Shown: piece by piece, positions 26,094-34,257 of the stretch
How the letters are laid out: the number at the start of each line of letters is the position of its first letter
Position numbering within the stretch: the first letter of the stretch is position 1
Origin: an uncultured Lachnospiraceae bacterium
Lineage (GTDB): Bacteria > Bacillota > Clostridia > Lachnospirales > Lachnospiraceae
Reading direction: 5' to 3'
Length of the DNA stretch: 64,000 nucleotides
Assembly (NCBI GenBank): GCA_910585345.1
Contig: CAJUDS010000002.1
Location: 124,001-188,000, forward strand
Notes under the pieces: model-generated
The model's input: only the letters and a program-made list of their open reading frames with translations
Told to the model about the DNA's origin: nothing
The model's database searches: none
Made by a program: the position numbers and the translations under genes

Positions 26094-27190
26094 AACTTCC
26101 ATCCGTTTATTCTTTCAATGATATATGTCTGCTCTTCTTCTGTCAGTCCATAGAACATCGGAAGACTCAGTTCCTCCTGTGCTATCATTTCCGCTATCGG
26201 ATAAGCGCCTCCCGGTATATGCAGGTCTTCATATGCCTTCTGTAAATGCATCGGTATCGGATAGTGAATATTGGTCTCAATTCCTGCATCTCCCAGCCAT
26301 GCGGCCAGGGAATCTCTCTCTTTACAACGAATCGCAAAAATATGCCATACCGGTTCGCAGTACGCCGCCACTTTGGGCAGAACAATTCTCTCATTGCGGA
26401 TCCCCTGCAGATACCGCTTTGCCGCATCCTTTCTCCACGCATTCCACTGATTCAGATGCGGCAGTTTCACCGATAAAAAAGCTGCCTGCAGTTCGTCCAG
26501 ACGGGAATTTGTTCCTTTGTATATATGGTGGTATTTTTTGTCGGAACCATAATTGGAAATGCACCGGATTTTGTCAGCAAGCGCTTTGTCCGATGTGGTG
26601 ACAGCGCCCGCATCGCCCAGAGCCCCCAGATTCTTTCCCGGATAAAAACTGAAAGCGGCAGCATCCCCCAATGATCCTGCCTTACGCCCCTTATACAGAC
26701 ATCCGTGCGCCTGCGCCGCATCTTCGATCACTTTCAGGCCGTGCCTGTCCGCAATCTGACGAATCGCGTCCATATCGCATGCCTGCCCGTACAGATGAAC
26801 CGCTATGACTGCCTTTGTCCTCTCCGTTATCCGTTCTTCTATGCGTCTCACATCGATCGTATACGTAGAGGGGTCTGCCTCCACAAATACCGGACGGGCG
26901 CCCACATAGGTTACCGCCAGCGCAGTTGCGATAAATGTGGTAGCCGGAACGATCACCTCGTCTCCGGCTCCGATTTCCATCGCCTGCAGGATCACCCGGA
27001 TCGCATCCAAACCGTTGCCCACGCCTACGCAGTAGTCCGTACCACAATACCGGGCAAATGCTTTCTCAAAACGCTCCTTTTCCTTTCCGTCGATATACCA
27101 GGAGCTTTCGTAGACCCTTGTAAAAGCCTCCTGCATCTCAGCTTTCAGCTCTCGCTGCATAGATGCAAATTCATTAAATGCTATTTTCAT
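26090..27190 (-). CDS. fdtB: DegT/DnrJ/EryC1 sugar aminotransferase, FdtB/QdtB-like
   Basis: A 366-residue PLP enzyme that aminates a dTDP-3-keto-6-deoxyhexose at C3. GNGLDAIRVIL binds the PLP phosphate region, EDAAQAHG holds the PLP Asp (157) and FSFYPGKNLGALGDAGA the catalytic Lys (186). The GVGNGLDA, HLYGQ and PGKNLGALGDAGA wording is that of the FdtB/QdtB group. The ATG at 27190 has AAGGAG eight bases upstream; the ATG two codons earlier lies too close to it. It is coupled to the FdtA-like ketoisomerase, which makes its substrate. RmlA and RmlB, needed for the dTDP-sugar precursor, are not in the window. Confidence 0.85.
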   Translation of the reverse strand: MKIAFNEFASMQRELKAEMQEAFTRVYESSWYIDGKEKERFEKAFARYCGTDYCVGVGNGLDAIRVILQAMEIGAGDEVIVPATTFIATALAVTYVGARPVFVEADPSTYTIDVRRIEERITERTKAVIAVHLYGQACDMDAIRQIADRHGLKVIEDAAQAHGCLYKGRKAGSLGDAAAFSFYPGKNLGALGDAGAVTTSDKALADKIRCISNYGSDKKYHHIYKGTNSRLDELQAAFLSVKLPHLNQWNAWRKDAAKRYLQGIRNERIVLPKVAAYCEPVWHIFAIRCKERDSLAAWLGDAGIETNIHYPIPMHLQKAYEDLHIPGGAYPIAEMIAQEELSLPMFYGLTEEEQTYIIERINGWKL

Positions 27191-27192
27191 AC

Positions 27193-27627
27193 TCATTTCT
27201 CCTTAAAATATTCCTGGGCAAGTCTGCGATATTCCTCGTAATCCCTGATATACTCTTCTTCCTGGTAATGCTCCGACGCAAGTACGGTCAGGACTGCTCC
27301 CGCAGAAAAATCGTACATTTCCCGCCAGACCATCGGACCTACGTACAACCCTTTCGCCGGGTCATCCAGCACAAATGATTTTTTCTCCGATGGCGTGGAA
27401 ACATCAATCGTTACTTTTCCGTTTGTACAGATTAAAACCTGCTGCAGTTTCCTGTGCGCGTGAAATCCCCTGGTTGTATTTTCCGGCACGCGCGTCAGAT
27501 AATATACACGTTTTATATCAAAGGGTATGTCAATGCCGCTTTCTATCGGCGTCAGATGCCCCATCGGCCGTTCGGAGTTTCTCGTATCTATAATGTCTTT
27601 AAATTCCAGTATCCTGACATTTCTCAT
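27193..27627 (-). CDS. fdtA: dTDP-4-dehydro-6-deoxyglucose 3,4-ketoisomerase, FdtA/QdtA-like (WxcM-like cupin)
   Basis: A 144-residue single cupin (PF05523). VYYLTRVPENTTRGFHAHRKLQQ shows the RGxHAH motif whose His residues are catalytic in FdtA, which shifts the keto group from C4 to C3 of dTDP-4-dehydro-6-deoxyglucose. FdtA gives the galacto and QdtA the gluco product; I cannot tell these apart here. Length is as expected. The SD of the next gene lies within its last codons and both are tightly linked to the aminotransferase genes, so the set makes a dTDP-3-amino-3,6-dideoxyhexose (Fuc3N or Qui3N type). Confidence 0.87.
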   Translation of the reverse strand: MRNVRILEFKDIIDTRNSERPMGHLTPIESGIDIPFDIKRVYYLTRVPENTTRGFHAHRKLQQVLICTNGKVTIDVSTPSEKKSFVLDDPAKGLYVGPMVWREMYDFSAGAVLTVLASEHYQEEEYIRDYEEYRRLAQEYFKEK

Positions 27628-27687
27628 AATCTATCCTTTCCTTTCCTTCACACGGACATAAATAGTTTCCTCACCGGACATCCTGTA

Positions 27688-28686
27688 TCATGCAAGTCTT
27701 TTGCTATAGACAGGAAGAATGATACTGCCGCCGCCATATCCCTGTTTATAGGAAAACAGACCTTCGTTCACAATTTCTCCTCCTCTTTCCGTGCTTGTCC
27801 CGAAACTAAACAGCCGGTACTTCTCATCTACCGCCTGCTGCATCAGGGAATGAATCAAAAAAAGATTGGGATACTCACCGCTGAATGCATAGTTTACATC
27901 CAGATACTGCGTATGAAAAACATTTTTAAATTTATAAATCAAAGCGAACGCGGCATATCCGCCTTCCCTGGCATAAACCTCATACGGTATAATTCTTTCC
28001 GGAAACAAACTGTGCAGCTCACAGATTTCCGCATAACTATGGGTCGAATGGACGCCAAACTTATTGTGCAGATTTTCATTCATTGCCGCCCAGATGTCTT
28101 CGCTGATCTCCCCTGCTTTTGAAACTACAAACGCCTGCTTTTTGACCGCCTTTCTGACCTGATTGCGGCGCTTCGAATCATAAAGCGCAAAGACAGAATC
28201 TTCTCCGGATAGTCCAAAAAGATCAATTACATTTGATAAAGCGCTCATCCCATACCGATAACCCCGCTTTTGCAAAATATGTTCTATTACACCAGTCTGA
28301 CGCTTACTGTAAAATTGAGGCGTTATCTCAAACTTGATTTCTTTGTACCTTTTTTCATAATAGTCAAGCAGCAGATCCATAACAAGCTCGCAGCTATGAT
28401 AACTGTTTTTCAGACACAGCACAGGCCCGGAAAAAGTCGTTCCGCCATGCGACAAAACACTGCTGCGGCCGCTGTCCACTGTCGCCATTACAACCCCCAT
28501 AACAGTTCCGTTCTCTTCATCTACCACATAAACAGAATCCTCTTCAAACCGGTCTTTATGATACGACAAATATCTGACCGTATTAATAAACTCTCCGTTC
28601 GTTTCCTCGTGTAAAACAAATTTGTCAATCTTTTTCTTTTCCTGATCAGGCATATCCCGGCAGATATTTTTAACCGTCAACCGCAT
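27688..28686 (-). CDS. FemAB/GNAT-fold acyltransferase-like protein
   Basis: A 332-residue protein that reads as a GNAT/FemAB-like transferase (PF13480 type): VYVVDEENGTVMGVVMA in the first half, YDSKRRNQVRKAVKKQ in the middle and VYAREGGYAAFALIYKFKNVFHTQYLDV near the end, followed by LFLIHSLMQQAVDEKYRLFSFGTS. The RRNQVRKA stretch is a common FemAB-like feature. It begins nine bases after the GT-B gene at 28,696 and precedes the FdtA-like gene by 60. A left-handed helix FdtC-type N-acetyltransferase is absent from the set, so this protein may acylate the 3-amino sugar, perhaps with something other than acetate; this is inference. Confidence 0.75.
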   Translation of the reverse strand: MRLTVKNICRDMPDQEKKKIDKFVLHEETNGEFINTVRYLSYHKDRFEEDSVYVVDEENGTVMGVVMATVDSGRSSVLSHGGTTFSGPVLCLKNSYHSCELVMDLLLDYYEKRYKEIKFEITPQFYSKRQTGVIEHILQKRGYRYGMSALSNVIDLFGLSGEDSVFALYDSKRRNQVRKAVKKQAFVVSKAGEISEDIWAAMNENLHNKFGVHSTHSYAEICELHSLFPERIIPYEVYAREGGYAAFALIYKFKNVFHTQYLDVNYAFSGEYPNLFLIHSLMQQAVDEKYRLFSFGTSTERGGEIVNEGLFSYKQGYGGGSIILPVYSKRLA

Positions 28687-28695
28687 CAGATCACC

Positions 28696-30153
28696 TCATT
28701 TCAACAGCCTTACTTTTTCTTTTCCTTTTGAAAGAATATACAGGCAGAGATTGCCTGCAATTGTCAAAAACTCATATCTCAGCAAAAACTGTCTGCTGCT
28801 TTTATAATACAACTTAGGATCAATTCCCCTGTTCATTTCTCTGTAAACACGCAGCATCGCCTGCACATCATATTGTTTGATCTCTATTTTGTAGTCGGAA
28901 CCGCCTTTTTTTATAATAGTGTCCAGCTGCACTGCAAATTCTTTTTCCTGTATGACCGTTCCGTTTTTAATCTCATGATTTCTCGCCGCGCGGTATGCGG
29001 GATCAGTAATCAGCAGATCCAATTCTTCTTTGAGCTCGTCCACCGTATCAAAAAAAATCCGGTGCTGCTCCTGATTGATCAGAATATCGTCTGCTTCATC
29101 GCCGACTGTCCGCAGTCCTACAGGCAGCCGCCCGGCCTGCGCGCTGTACTGCATCATCAATCCGCCTGCAATCGGATAGGTATTTAGATAGATGTCGCAG
29201 TGTTTCAGTACTTCTAAAAGATCCGGCCTTTCTCCTGTATGCCAGACCCTGTCAGGAAATTCTTCCTGTAAACGCTTTAGCTCCGGCGCATCCCCGCCCC
29301 TCGCATACCAGAATACCACATTTTCATGTTTCTTCAAAACATATCTGACAATCTTGTAATAGGTCTGTTTCTTATCTCTTGTCTTATACAACTGTCCGCC
29401 GGAAAACACAATCAACTGTCCCGGCCTGCACTCAGACGGGTAGCCCTGAAATTCCAATATTTCATCCGTATATGGGTAAAACGGAAGCTTGACCAGTCTG
29501 TCAGCGGCAATCTTCCTGTATTGGAAAGAAAGCGAAGCCCCATAATCCCGAAATTCAATCACATAATCCGTCGCCTTTGTACCAAGCCAATACTCCTGAT
29601 CCGTAGAGTTAATCAGAAAAGTCTTCATAGCTTTCCCGCATCTTTGAAAGGATACGATGCCGGCCGTATCATAAGGGCTTGTATATAAAAACGCTGCTGC
29701 GGGCCTGTGGCGTTTTATAATTCCTGCGAATCTGCCACACCACACATCATAAGCCCTGCTTTCAATACGATATACCACGCCTGCGCTTTGCCTGACTCTT
29801 TCCTCAAGCTGCGCCGCATACGTTTTATGTCTCCCGTCCAATACATAAACTACCGTATAGCCAAGATTCAGCAGCGCATTTACATAAATATAAGAAAGTC
29901 CCCTTTTTTCCAATCCAAAACCATCATAAAACAAAACCGTATTTTCGTTTTTATCTGTCGGCAAAATCGGATCGAAAAGTCCGGCAAGCCGCGCCAGCCA
30001 CTCTTCCAGCTCCTGCTCAAAGAGTATCTGATTATCACGGTATCTTAATTCCGCACATAGTTCCAGCGCCGCCATAGCGCCGTTAAAATCATTTTTTCTG
30101 CAGGCGGTATCGATAACTTTTTTAAACCGCTCGACTTCCTTTTCCGCAATCAT
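28696..30153 (-). CDS. GT-B fold glycosyltransferase-like protein, unusual
   Basis: A 485-residue protein. A helical N-terminal part of about 70 residues precedes TVLFYDGFGLEKRGLSYIY, a GT-B-like acceptor domain opening. IVFSGGQLYKTRDKKQTY begins the donor domain, with HCDIYLNTYPIAGGLMMQYSA where GT4 enzymes usually carry E-x7-E; the second Glu is missing. It resembles the group of GT-B proteins related to O-GlcNAc transferase and GT41-like enzymes in that region, but I am not certain. ATG at 30153 follows GGAGG by ten bases; the longer reading to 30198 would overlap the previous gene. Confidence 0.7.
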   Translation of the reverse strand: MIAEKEVERFKKVIDTACRKNDFNGAMAALELCAELRYRDNQILFEQELEEWLARLAGLFDPILPTDKNENTVLFYDGFGLEKRGLSYIYVNALLNLGYTVVYVLDGRHKTYAAQLEERVRQSAGVVYRIESRAYDVWCGRFAGIIKRHRPAAAFLYTSPYDTAGIVSFQRCGKAMKTFLINSTDQEYWLGTKATDYVIEFRDYGASLSFQYRKIAADRLVKLPFYPYTDEILEFQGYPSECRPGQLIVFSGGQLYKTRDKKQTYYKIVRYVLKKHENVVFWYARGGDAPELKRLQEEFPDRVWHTGERPDLLEVLKHCDIYLNTYPIAGGLMMQYSAQAGRLPVGLRTVGDEADDILINQEQHRIFFDTVDELKEELDLLITDPAYRAARNHEIKNGTVIQEKEFAVQLDTIIKKGGSDYKIEIKQYDVQAMLRVYREMNRGIDPKLYYKSSRQFLLRYEFLTIAGNLCLYILSKGKEKVRLLK

Positions 30154-30175
30154 CAATCCGATTCCTCCCAGCCTG

Positions 30176-31045
30176 CTACCGCCTTTTGAGCAGCTCATAG
30201 ATTCTGATCTCTAACAGACAAATCTCAAAAAAGGCTTTCGCCATTACTATTCCCCAAAAACCAACATCATAGTATTTCTTAAGTACCGCCAGTTTACTTG
30301 TAAACATAATCTTCTCGATATTGATTCTCGACTTTATGCTTTTTTTCACGGAAACCGAGTTCTTATGGATATACTGTTCCTGTGGCAGAACAAGCGTCGT
30401 AAAGCCAAACCGCTTACATTGAAAGCCAAGCATATTCTCTTCCTGAAACAAAAAGACAGATTCGTCATATAACCCCATCGTATGCATTTTGGCAATATCA
30501 ACCATAAGCATGGCGCCAAGCACTACATCGACTTTGCAGAATGCTTTATTTTCAAAGTATTCGGCCGGATAATACCGCTTCGGACTGCATAATCTCTGAT
30601 ATGCCTTGCTGCTTTCCAGCACCAGCTCTTTTGCCGACGGCAGCTTCCAGCCCCGCGCTTTTCCCCCCTCCCGGACAGCAGGAGCCGCTACGGCAAGTTT
30701 TCCGTCTCCGGCTGCCGACGACAAAAAAGCATTCTTTAAAGCCTCTACCGTCCCATTGCTAAATGCAACATCCGGATTGGCAATCAGGGCATGAGATGCT
30801 CCAAAATGTCTCTCCGCAAACCGCACGCCCACATTATTTCCATACCCGTACCCACCGTTTTGATCGGAACGGATTACAGAAGTGTGCGCATCTTCCAATC
30901 CCCTGAGAATTCCATAACTATCGTCCGTGGAACAATTGTCAACAATCACAATGTGATCGATGCTTTCGTATTCCTTGATCAAACCATGCAGTTCCTGCAC
31001 GGAATCACTGTCATTATAGTTCAGAATCACACAGGCTAATTTCAT
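30176..31045 (-). CDS. GT2 family glycosyltransferase (rhamnosyltransferase-like)
   Basis: A 289-residue GT2. CVILNYNDSDSVQELHGLI, HIVIVDNCSTDDSY, DQNGGYGYGNNVGVRFA and ALIANPDVAFS give the full N-terminal donor site; NPDV replaces the classic DxD as in WbbL-like enzymes. MLMVDIAKMHTMGLYDES and FLFQEENMLGFQCKR give the acceptor part. The hydrophobic C-terminal region (VGFWGIVMAKAFFEICLLEI) could touch the membrane. It is separated from its neighbours by 14 and 22 bases. Sugar unknown. Confidence 0.87.
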   Translation of the reverse strand: MKLACVILNYNDSDSVQELHGLIKEYESIDHIVIVDNCSTDDSYGILRGLEDAHTSVIRSDQNGGYGYGNNVGVRFAERHFGASHALIANPDVAFSNGTVEALKNAFLSSAAGDGKLAVAAPAVREGGKARGWKLPSAKELVLESSKAYQRLCSPKRYYPAEYFENKAFCKVDVVLGAMLMVDIAKMHTMGLYDESVFLFQEENMLGFQCKRFGFTTLVLPQEQYIHKNSVSVKKSIKSRINIEKIMFTSKLAVLKKYYDVGFWGIVMAKAFFEICLLEIRIYELLKRR

Positions 31046-31059
31046 TCTCTTCTCCGGAA

Positions 31060-32067
31060 TTATTTTTGTCGCTTACTGTCCAGTTCTCTCTTCACATATC
31101 TGTAGTAAACCTGCATAACCAAATAGTACAACGGTCTGCAGCCCAAAAAGGTCTTATATGCAAAATACAATTCTTTTTTCAATTGCCTGCGGGGATTTTT
31201 CATCTCGTTGTACAAAGTCTGCAGCCGGTCCACAACCATTAAAAAAGTCTCTTCAAATTCACGCTCCGCACGATAATAAACAATCCGGTTCAGAATCACC
31301 ATATAGAAATTAAAGGCATAAACCTGCGCTGCTGCTATCTGCCGCGGCCTGTTCTTCCTGATGTACGCAAGCATCACATCCGTACACGTTGCGCGTCCAA
31401 CGTCCGCCAGATAAAACCCCCTGCGGTTTGAGAGGCTGCCCGCCCTGTGAAACCTGTGGTAAAAAGGCGTGTTGGTATATACAATGCCTTTTGCCCGGCA
31501 CAGACTCTGAAAGCAGAAAAGCATATCTTCGCCCCGTTCCCGCATAACGTCAAACCGGACCTCCTGCAGCATACTGCGTCTTAATAATCCGCTGCTCAGC
31601 CGTATGCTCACTCTGTTTTCAAAATAACACGCAAGCACTTCATCGCCCCTGCAGACCAGCTTCTTTCTACCGTCATATCCTTTTACCGTCGAAGTACCGT
31701 CAGAAAATTCCTCTGTCCACTCACAATATGCGGCATCTACATTGTTCTCCGCTATCTGACTGAGCATGACGGCGTACATATTTGTGTCAATCCAGTCGTC
31801 GCTGTCAATGAACGATACAAAATCACCCCTGATTTCCTCCAATCCGGCATTTCTGGCTGCGGATACCCCCTCATGCTGTTTATTAATAATCCGTATCCGC
31901 TCATCCGTCCCGGCAAGCTCTTCCATTATTTCCAGTGAATTGTCCGTGGAACCGTCATTGATCAACAAAATCTCTATATTCTCATGAGTCTGCCTGCATA
32001 AACTATCTACGCATTTTCTCAAATATTCCCCAGTATTATAAATCGGAACGATAACGCTGATTTTCAT
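31060..32067 (-). CDS. GT2 family glycosyltransferase (EpsJ/CpsJ-like)
   Basis: A 335-residue GT2. ISVIVPIYNTGEYLRKCVDSL, ILLINDGSTDNS, EGVSAARNAGLEEIRG and FVSFIDSDDWID are textbook for the exopolysaccharide GT2 group, the last with the DSDD metal site. The ATG at 32067, preceded by GGGG, gives the usual MKISVIVP start and overlaps the upstream GT4 gene by 32 bases; an ATG at 32091 is further inside that gene. The C-terminal 60 residues are basic and aromatic (YYRYVKREL) as in related membrane-bound enzymes. Confidence 0.9.
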   Translation of the reverse strand: MKISVIVPIYNTGEYLRKCVDSLCRQTHENIEILLINDGSTDNSLEIMEELAGTDERIRIINKQHEGVSAARNAGLEEIRGDFVSFIDSDDWIDTNMYAVMLSQIAENNVDAAYCEWTEEFSDGTSTVKGYDGRKKLVCRGDEVLACYFENRVSIRLSSGLLRRSMLQEVRFDVMRERGEDMLFCFQSLCRAKGIVYTNTPFYHRFHRAGSLSNRRGFYLADVGRATCTDVMLAYIRKNRPRQIAAAQVYAFNFYMVILNRIVYYRAEREFEETFLMVVDRLQTLYNEMKNPRRQLKKELYFAYKTFLGCRPLYYLVMQVYYRYVKRELDSKRQK

Positions 32068-33313
32068 TTTTTTCTGCCCCGGCAATAACATTCATCCACT
32101 CCTGTATGATCGTTTCCATCTTAAAGTGCTCCGCGCGTCTAAGACTCTGCGCCCTGTATTTTTTATATATTTCAGGGTTACACAACAAATATAGTATTGC
32201 TTCTGCCAAATATTTTTCACATTCCGCCGGTTCCTCGTCCGCTTCATGGTATATTCCATCCATCATCGGACACAATACCCCGTACTCCGCCGCTTCAAAC
32301 CTGTTTTCCGTCTTATCGCTGATATTGGTCCCCGGTGCGAGAATCTCCCTTGCTCCGGAATCAAAATCTGCCGCCACGACCGGCAGACCGCAGCACATAG
32401 CCTCCGCCAAAGCATTGGGAAAGCCCTCGTAAAGCGACGGCAGCACAAACAAATCGCATTTTGACAAAATAGGATACGGATTGTGCGAAAAACCGCCAAA
32501 CAGAACCGTATTCTGCAGACCGCAGCGCTTGGACAGACTTTTCAGCCTGCTTTCCAGCTCCCCTTCTCCAAGCAGCAGCAGACATATTCCCGGAATCCGT
32601 TCCCGCACAGCCTTCATCGCTTTGATAAGATGCCACTGCCCTTTCTCATGCGCCAGACGCCCCATCGTGACAATCACCCGGCGGTTTTTTACAAACCAGT
32701 CTTTTTCCCGTTCCGTCAGTTCATCGCCCGCCAGCCTTTTGATCTGCTGCACACCATATCCATTATAAATAGTACATACCTTTTTCCTGTCGATTCCATA
32801 GTTCGCAATCAAATCCGCTTTCGCGCTTTCAGAAACCGTCGTGATCAGATCAGCCTTATTGTACAGATGCCTTACCGCCCATCCATTGATCAGTCCCTTT
32901 ATCCCCCGTACGTTATCTTTTGAAGTAAAAGTACGGATGCTGATAACAGCTTTGCAGTTTTTATCTCTGGTCAATACATTGGCGGCATTCGCGCTCGTTA
33001 ATCCACTAATACATGCATCGTACCCGCCTTCTTTTTTCAAATGTCTCAGCATATGGCACCTTTTCCACAGTACCCTAAGCTGATACCACAGCTTCGTTTT
33101 ATCTTTCTTAGGACGCAGCCCCAGACTGATCAAATTTCCTCTGTACGGATACGTAATATTTTCCGTGTCATTTAACAGAAAATCACACTCATAATTCTCC
33201 GGAAAGCCCATACTTAAATTGGCAAAGGCTCTCTGCGCACCGCCGGTATTTAACGTTGAAATGACAAAGAGAACTCTCTTTTTTCCCGCACACGCTTCTT
33301 TCACATCCATCAT
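32036..33313 (-). CDS. GT4 family glycosyltransferase (EpsD/GalNAc-transferase-like)
   Basis: A 425-residue GT-B enzyme. VLFVISTLNTGGAQRAFANL has the GGAxR acceptor loop of PglA/EpsD-type GT4, VIVTMGRLAHEKGQWHLI opens the donor domain, and LYEGFPNALAEAMCCGLPVVA holds E-x7-E. It overlaps the GtrB-like gene upstream by four bases and the GT2 gene downstream by 32, so all three should be translated together. The donor is not determinable from sequence alone. Confidence 0.92.
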   Translation of the reverse strand: MMDVKEACAGKKRVLFVISTLNTGGAQRAFANLSMGFPENYECDFLLNDTENITYPYRGNLISLGLRPKKDKTKLWYQLRVLWKRCHMLRHLKKEGGYDACISGLTSANAANVLTRDKNCKAVISIRTFTSKDNVRGIKGLINGWAVRHLYNKADLITTVSESAKADLIANYGIDRKKVCTIYNGYGVQQIKRLAGDELTEREKDWFVKNRRVIVTMGRLAHEKGQWHLIKAMKAVRERIPGICLLLLGEGELESRLKSLSKRCGLQNTVLFGGFSHNPYPILSKCDLFVLPSLYEGFPNALAEAMCCGLPVVAADFDSGAREILAPGTNISDKTENRFEAAEYGVLCPMMDGIYHEADEEPAECEKYLAEAILYLLCNPEIYKKYRAQSLRRAEHFKMETIIQEWMNVIAGAEKNENQRYRSDL

Positions 33314-34245
33314 TCCTGTTCTGATATTTCCTTAATGCTGTAAGATACATCTACATGTACGCCATAATATATTTTAATCAATATCTCAGCCATTAAACCA
33401 AACACAAACATCAACACTCCCATAATCATAAAAAATACCGTTAGGATAGGAGGTATGATATTATTTGACATTTTGTATCCCTGGACAAACAGTAAAACCG
33501 ACCAAATACCGCACCCCATTCCAAGCATGATAAAAATTAAGCCTGTACCGCCTAACAAATGCAGCGGCCTGGACGCGTATTTGGACCAAAACCAGACGGA
33601 AATCATATCTACAAATCCTTTAAAGGTACGTTTCCAGTTATATTTCGTTTTGCCCGATGTTCTCGGTCTGTGGTGCACTACATACTCCCCCACGGTAAAT
33701 CCTTTCATCTTAAGGATCGCCGGAATAAACCGATGCTGCTCACCATAGAGATTGATTCCTTTAAAACATTCTTTGCGATATACTTTCAACGAACAGCCGC
33801 TGTCGTGAATCCCATCGTGCACCAGAATATATCGCAGCAGATTGGCTCCTCTGGATACAAAACGTTTCATAAAAGTATCCTTTCTGTTTTTTCTCCAACC
33901 TGACACAACATCATACTCATTTTTGACCAGATATTCCAGCATCGCCGGAATATCCTGCGGGTCGTTCTGCAAGTCTCCGTCCATTGTGACGATAAATTCC
34001 TTCGTGGCCGCTTTGATGCCTGCATCCATTGCTGCAGTCTGTCCTGAATTTTTCCGAAGACGAATATATTTTAAAGGCCGTAATGTCTTGCACACTTCCC
34101 CTGTCCTGTCAGAAGAACCGTCGTCTATAAATATAATCTCATATTCATATTGGTTTTGATCACAGACTGTTTTGATCTCCTGATGCAGCTCGGCCACATT
34201 GCCTTCTTCATTGTATACAGGCACTACAATTGACACTCGGTACAC
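33310..34245 (-). CDS. GtrB-like GT2 (polyprenyl-phosphate glycosyltransferase, two C-terminal helices)
   Basis: A 311-residue GT2 of the GtrB/ArnC group: VSIVVPVYNEEGNVAELHQ, IIFIDDGSSDRT, GQTAAMDAGI and VTMDGDLQNDPQDIP (canonical metal motif), and VVHHRPRTSGKTKYNWKR. Two helices follow (LLGGTGLIFIMLGMGCG; ILTVFFMIMGVLMFVFGL). The protein should load undecaprenyl phosphate with a hexose on the inner face. The next gene, 12 bases on, is a GT39-like membrane transferase that could use this lipid-linked sugar outside the membrane; no GtrA-like flippase adjoins this pair. Confidence 0.92.
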   Translation of the reverse strand: MYRVSIVVPVYNEEGNVAELHQEIKTVCDQNQYEYEIIFIDDGSSDRTGEVCKTLRPLKYIRLRKNSGQTAAMDAGIKAATKEFIVTMDGDLQNDPQDIPAMLEYLVKNEYDVVSGWRKNRKDTFMKRFVSRGANLLRYILVHDGIHDSGCSLKVYRKECFKGINLYGEQHRFIPAILKMKGFTVGEYVVHHRPRTSGKTKYNWKRTFKGFVDMISVWFWSKYASRPLHLLGGTGLIFIMLGMGCGIWSVLLFVQGYKMSNNIIPPILTVFFMIMGVLMFVFGLMAEILIKIYYGVHVDVSYSIKEISEQE

Positions 34246-34257
34246 GTTCGTTCTCCC

